From assembly GCA_964511575.1 (NCBI GenBank), contig CAZEFM010000054.1, forward strand, positions 1-25,629: 25,629 nt of DNA, read 5' to 3'. Every line of letters starts with the position of its first letter. The first letter of the stretch is position 1. Positions 22,924-25,629 of this stretch are shown here, piece after piece. The stretch is from CALKHT01 sp964511575. Lineage in GTDB: Bacteria > Planctomycetota > Phycisphaerae > Phycisphaerales > Phycisphaeraceae. Position numbers and translations under genes: made by a program. A model generated the notes under the pieces. That model was given only the letters and a program-made list of their open reading frames with translations, did not search any database and was not told the origin of the DNA.

Positions 22924-24039
22924 TCAGCGGTCCCGTATCACCGCTCTGCCACGCTCCGCCATCGCCGGATCGGCCACCAGTTGCAGCGTCTGGGCGCGTT
23001 CATCCAACGTATTGCCGATCTGATCGGTGATGCGAATCTTGAGCGTGTATTTGCCGCTGCCCAGCGTCTCGGGCAGCCGAATCACCTGCGTGGTAAAGAA
23101 ATCCCGGCGGCGATTGCGCGAACGATCCACCACCTGCGCCACCGGTTCGCGCCAGACGATCAAATCATCCTTGAAGAGCGTCACCTCCTGGCTCAAACGA
23201 ACCACGTGAAACTCGCCCTCACGCTCCACATCAAAGTGATCGATCTCGACATACAACCCCAATCGCAGCGGGCGACCGGCGGGAAAGGCGTTGCTGTCGA
23301 ACGGATCGTACATGCCATACCCATCCACGCGACGGCACAGGGCGAACGTACGAATCTCCACCGGCCGATCGAACAGTTCTTCGAACCGGGCGGTGATCGC
23401 GTCGATATCGGCATCGTCCCCGGAGTTCAGGCCCTGCCCGATCGCCACGATCAGGTCGTGGAATCGGGTGACACGCTGTCGCTGTGAACGGGTCAGCGGC
23501 GTGAGCAACGATTCATCGAGCGACCGCTGCGGGTCGATGAGGCTCACACCCACCGAGGCAAGCGCTTTCGCCATCGCCGGGTCATCGCTTTGACGCACCT
23601 CGCTCAGCAGCATGGCAAGCAGTTCATCACGGCTGAGCGGTTCCGGCGCAACCGCAACCGGCGGCTCGGGGGTTGGGGCGGGTTCAGGCGTCGCTTCAAC
23701 AACCACGGGCGGTTCAGGCTCCTGAGGCGGAACGGTTGGCGTCACGCGGGAACGCGGCGGCGGCGACACAGGCGGCGTCTCACGCTGGTTGGCGGCCTGC
23801 CAGGCCGGATCGGACCAGTGAATGTCCGGCGGAGGCGCAGGCGGCGCGGTATCAGGCAGCGCGTCGCGCGATTCAAGCAACGCAAGGTAATCAGCCACCT
23901 CCTGTTCGACGGCTGCAACCTCCGGGTCGACCGGCTCACGTTCCTCAACCACAGGCGATGATTCGCATCCCACCACCGCCAGCGTGGCACACGTCAGCAG
24001 CAAGCGGGACAAGACCGCAAACGAGGTGAATCGATCCAT
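22924..24039 (-). CDS. Proline-rich lipoprotein of unknown function
   Basis: The 371-residue protein has a lipoprotein signal with lipobox VVGC (Cys 25). Residues about 60-150 form a Pro/Glu-rich linker (PPAPPPDIHW, PTVPPQEPEPPVVVEATPEP) that could span the cell wall. A C-terminal domain (about 150-360) follows, with RTFALCRRVDGYGMYDPFDS, LRLGLYVEIDHFDVER, RRRDFFTTQVIRLPETLGSG and YTLKIRITDQIGN. That pattern looks like a conserved planctomycete domain, probably beta-rich, but I know of no function. The start ATG 24039 has GGAGG 5 nt upstream. A 32-codon small ORF ends 59 bp before it on the same strand. Confidence 0.82.
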   Translation of the reverse strand: MDRFTSFAVLSRLLLTCATLAVVGCESSPVVEEREPVDPEVAAVEQEVADYLALLESRDALPDTAPPAPPPDIHWSDPAWQAANQRETPPVSPPPRSRVTPTVPPQEPEPPVVVEATPEPAPTPEPPVAVAPEPLSRDELLAMLLSEVRQSDDPAMAKALASVGVSLIDPQRSLDESLLTPLTRSQRQRVTRFHDLIVAIGQGLNSGDDADIDAITARFEELFDRPVEIRTFALCRRVDGYGMYDPFDSNAFPAGRPLRLGLYVEIDHFDVEREGEFHVVRLSQEVTLFKDDLIVWREPVAQVVDRSRNRRRDFFTTQVIRLPETLGSGKYTLKIRITDQIGNTLDERAQTLQLVADPAMAERGRAVIRDR

Positions 24040-24098
24040 CGTTGCCTCCTGCAACAGTCGACGCGGTCGGCCGCGCCGATGCCCGTCCTGGGCGGAAC

Positions 24099-24197
24099 CT
24101 AGTTTAACGGCTGATCTCCATGCCGCACAGTACTGTTTCCTTGCGATGGGTCAGCCGCCCCGCTCGCTGTGCTCGGTGCAACGTTCTGAGCCGGCAT
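24099..24197 (-). CDS. Possible 32-residue small protein
   Basis: An ATG at 24197 has AGGAG exactly 7 nt upstream and opens a frame of 32 codons ending in TAG. The product starts MPAQNVAPSTASG and ends HGDQPLN; it is hydrophilic, with no membrane segment or cysteine. It lies between repeat copy B and the lipoprotein gene on the same strand, and the 329-bp gap contains no longer gene. The ribosome binding site is its only support. It could be a leader peptide or chance. Confidence 0.3.
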   Translation of the reverse strand: MPAQNVAPSTASGAADPSQGNSTVRHGDQPLN

Positions 24198-24248
24198 GTC
24201 TGATCTCCTCGATGAACAACTCCAGGGCTGTGATACGGCGAGAAGTCG

Positions 24249-24298
24249 AATGTCACCCCCCCCTATGCCCTCCAACGGGACTTTCTCTATAACCCATT
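24249..24298 (-). repeat. Copy B of the two-copy structured element
   Basis: Read on the minus strand, AATGGGTTATAGAGAAA (24298-24282) is followed after 20 nt by GGGGGGTGACATT (24261-24249). AATGGG (24298-24293) can pair with CCCGTT (24279-24274), with one G-U pair, enclosing the AGAGAAA-containing loop. In copy A the equivalent stem has different bases but still pairs. A further GGGGGTGACAT block lies upstream at 24340-24330. It is oriented toward the small ORF and the lipoprotein gene. No terminator or P1-type closing helix is evident here, unlike copy A. Confidence 0.5.
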
Positions 24299-24368
24299 CA
24301 TTAACAGCAACCTGCAACGAAAAATCGTGATGTCACCCCCACGACAAACACGACATTCGCGACACGGT

Positions 24369-25409
24369 TCAGAGTCGCTCGGCGAGTTCGACGCAGAAGC
24401 GTTCGAGATTGCGCGTCGTCTCACCCAGCCCCGACTTGGAGCGTGCATCGGCGGCGATGGCGCGGTCGAAGGCGTCGTTGGCGCCCGCCGGGCCGAGCTT
24501 CCGCAGCAGGTTGAGGAGCATCTTTTCCCTGCCGCCCCAGAGGCGCAACTCCTTGCCGATGTGGAAATCGGGCGTGCCCTGACGCTTGAGCATCCCCGCG
24601 AGGACGAGCTTGCGCATCAGGTCAGCCACGAAGTAGGCGACGAGTTCCTTGGGTTGGTTGGAGACATCGATGAGTTCGTGGATGCGTTCGATCGCTGCCC
24701 CACCGGGGGTAAGTCGGCCGACGCGGCCGCTGGTCAGCGCCTGGAGAATCGCGTCCTGCACCACGTACGCCTGTTCATCACCCGACCGGCCGACCACCTG
24801 TTCGATAAGCGCCGCATTGATGGGTTGATCGGGCTCGACCATGAGAGCAAGCTTGCCCAGTTCACTGTCCAGCGCCATGAGCCGCGTCCCCAGTCGGGCG
24901 ACGAGGAGGTCGGCCGCGGCAGGTTCGATTTTGCGCTGATGCGTTTCACGGCACCGCTTGGCCAGCCATTCACGCGCTTCGGCGGGCGAAACAGGCTCGC
25001 ACTTGATCTTCGCACCCACCTTTTCGATGAGCTTATCGAGGCGGCCGACATTCCACTTCTCGCTGCGCAGCACCAGCGTGGCCGTCTCCACGGGCGACTC
25101 GGCATAACGCTCCAGCCCCGGTCGGGTCGCTTCCTTTACGAACTGATCGGCCTCATCGACGATGACAAGCTTGTACTGCTGCATCATCGAAAACGTGCGC
25201 AGCTCATCGAGCACCTCGGCGAGGCCGGCGGTTTTGCCCTCGAAGCGTGCGATGTGCAGCTCGCCGTACGCCTGAACGAGGGCATCGCGGAGGCTGTCGA
25301 GCAGTTCGCGTTTGCGCATGTCCTCGGAGCCGGTGAGCAGCAGGATACGCGTCTGCGGGCCGAGGCTGGCGTCGGCCTTGGCTTTGGATTTGCCGGTGGT
25401 GCGTGCCAT
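24369..25409 (-). CDS. holA: DNA polymerase III delta subunit
   Basis: The 346-residue protein is the clamp-loader delta subunit, which opens the beta sliding clamp during replication. Features are an N-terminal P-loop-like remnant region (ILLLTGSEDMRKRELLDSL), a domain with YKLVIVDEADQFV in the Walker B position, domain 2 around ALDSELGKLALMV, and a C-terminal collar domain (VVQDAILQAL, ELVAYFVADLMRKLVLA). Length and order match HolA. I chose ATG 25409; the frame extends to 25469 only through a TTG without a ribosome binding site. No Shine-Dalgarno sequence precedes the ATG, but TAAACT (25422-25417) ends 7 nt upstream. A second, stronger promoter lies at 25513-25541. No adjacent replication gene is visible. 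Confidence 0.92.
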   Translation of the reverse strand: MARTTGKSKAKADASLGPQTRILLLTGSEDMRKRELLDSLRDALVQAYGELHIARFEGKTAGLAEVLDELRTFSMMQQYKLVIVDEADQFVKEATRPGLERYAESPVETATLVLRSEKWNVGRLDKLIEKVGAKIKCEPVSPAEAREWLAKRCRETHQRKIEPAAADLLVARLGTRLMALDSELGKLALMVEPDQPINAALIEQVVGRSGDEQAYVVQDAILQALTSGRVGRLTPGGAAIERIHELIDVSNQPKELVAYFVADLMRKLVLAGMLKRQGTPDFHIGKELRLWGGREKMLLNLLRKLGPAGANDAFDRAIAADARSKSGLGETTRNLERFCVELAERL

Positions 25410-25512
25410 GGAGGGTAGTTTAGCGGGGTTGGGCAGAGGAGGGGGAACGAGGCGAAACGTGGCGAACAACGCTGCCTGCGCAGCTCGGGCTGGAGGTGCG
25501 GACGAATACCTT

Positions 25513-25541
25513 ATTATACCCTAATTCCTGTATGTGATCAA
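25513..25541 (-). promoter_or_regulatory. Strong sigma-70-type promoter upstream of holA
   Basis: On the minus strand TTGATC (25541-25536) and a perfect TATAAT (25518-25513) are separated by 17 bp. A start near 25506 gives a leader of about 97 nt that includes a GCTGC/GCAGC hairpin. Confidence 0.65.
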
Positions 25542-25629
25542 CGGATGGTAAGTGGCGATTCGTACACGTTTCAGCCGTCGCCTCGCCGGCGGGGCATGCT
25601 CAGGCGCCGCATGGGCTTGAAGGCAGCTC

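Noticed and set aside
21691..23487. 598-codon plus-strand open frame
   Set aside because: It runs antisense across the MDR gene, an intergenic gap and part of the lipoprotein gene, which a real gene would not do here. It has no recognisable domain.
24327..25418. 363-codon plus-strand open frame opposite holA
   Set aside because: It is the antisense shadow of a protein with convincing clamp-loader motifs, and it has no ribosome binding site or domain of its own.
25571..25629. Open minus-strand frame at the right edge ending ...FKPMRRLSMPRRRGDG
   Set aside because: It could be the end of an upstream gene, since it stops 30 bp before the holA -35 box. With only 19 codons, and another frame open over the same bases, it cannot be supported.

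Overview
The window looks like a chromosomal segment of a high-GC planctomycete, most likely of the class Phycisphaerae. This is inferred from gene content, not from a marker gene. The main clues are an ECF sigma factor translationally coupled to a FecR/LamG membrane protein, a LamG protein with a PEP-CTERM sorting tail, a stand-alone prepilin-type protein, and several large secreted proteins of unknown function among ordinary housekeeping genes. I see no rRNA, tRNA, CRISPR array, transposase, integrase or phage gene.

Layout. 1-1084: an ArsR-type regulator fused to a methyltransferase (-), with the first codons of another gene at the left edge. 1373-3753: a monohaem cytochrome-like membrane protein and the quinone methyltransferase UbiE/MenG (both +). 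3827-8893: a five-gene minus-strand block reading sigma factor, FecR/LamG protein, secreted endonuclease/exonuclease/phosphatase-fold protein, LamG PEP-CTERM protein and prepilin-like protein. 8992-10770: comF (-) and pyrK (+) fired from a very short shared promoter region. 10771-11173: a non-coding stretch with a candidate structured RNA ending in a strong terminator. 11174-12584: a STAS protein overlapping a secreted protein of unknown function (+). 12615-15413: a 932-residue secreted protein (-). 15497-16951: prfA and rpmE (-), separated by a strong terminator. 17146-18051: a class IV PLP enzyme (+). 18085-18948: an M48 lipoprotein peptidase (-). 18964-19451: about 490 bp without a gene. 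19452-20168: a degenerate B12-binding-fold protein (+). 20258-21487: flavohaemoglobin hmp (-). 21664-22671: a quinone-reductase-like MDR enzyme (-). 22924-24039: a proline-rich lipoprotein (-). 24040-24368: a second copy of the structured element and a 32-codon small ORF. 24369-25409: DNA polymerase III delta subunit holA (-).

How the genes work together. Most are independent housekeeping or stress units: menaquinone synthesis, pyrimidine synthesis, translation termination and ribosome, replication clamp loading, NO detoxification and envelope proteolysis. The one cluster that looks like a system is 3827-8893. There a sigma factor and its probable membrane regulator precede three exported proteins, two of which carry dedicated surface or export signals.

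The most interesting unexplained signal is a roughly 50-bp element present twice, at 10903-10952 (+) and 24249-24298 (-). The copies share an AGAGAAA-containing loop and a GGGGGGTGACATT block at nearly equal spacing (21 and 20 bp). The stem enclosing the loop differs in sequence between copies yet still pairs, which suggests a structured RNA or a mobile repeat. A second theme is that several housekeeping genes (ubiE, comF, pyrK, holA) lack a Shine-Dalgarno sequence and have a -10-like hexamer 7-10 nt before the start codon, as expected for leaderless mRNAs.
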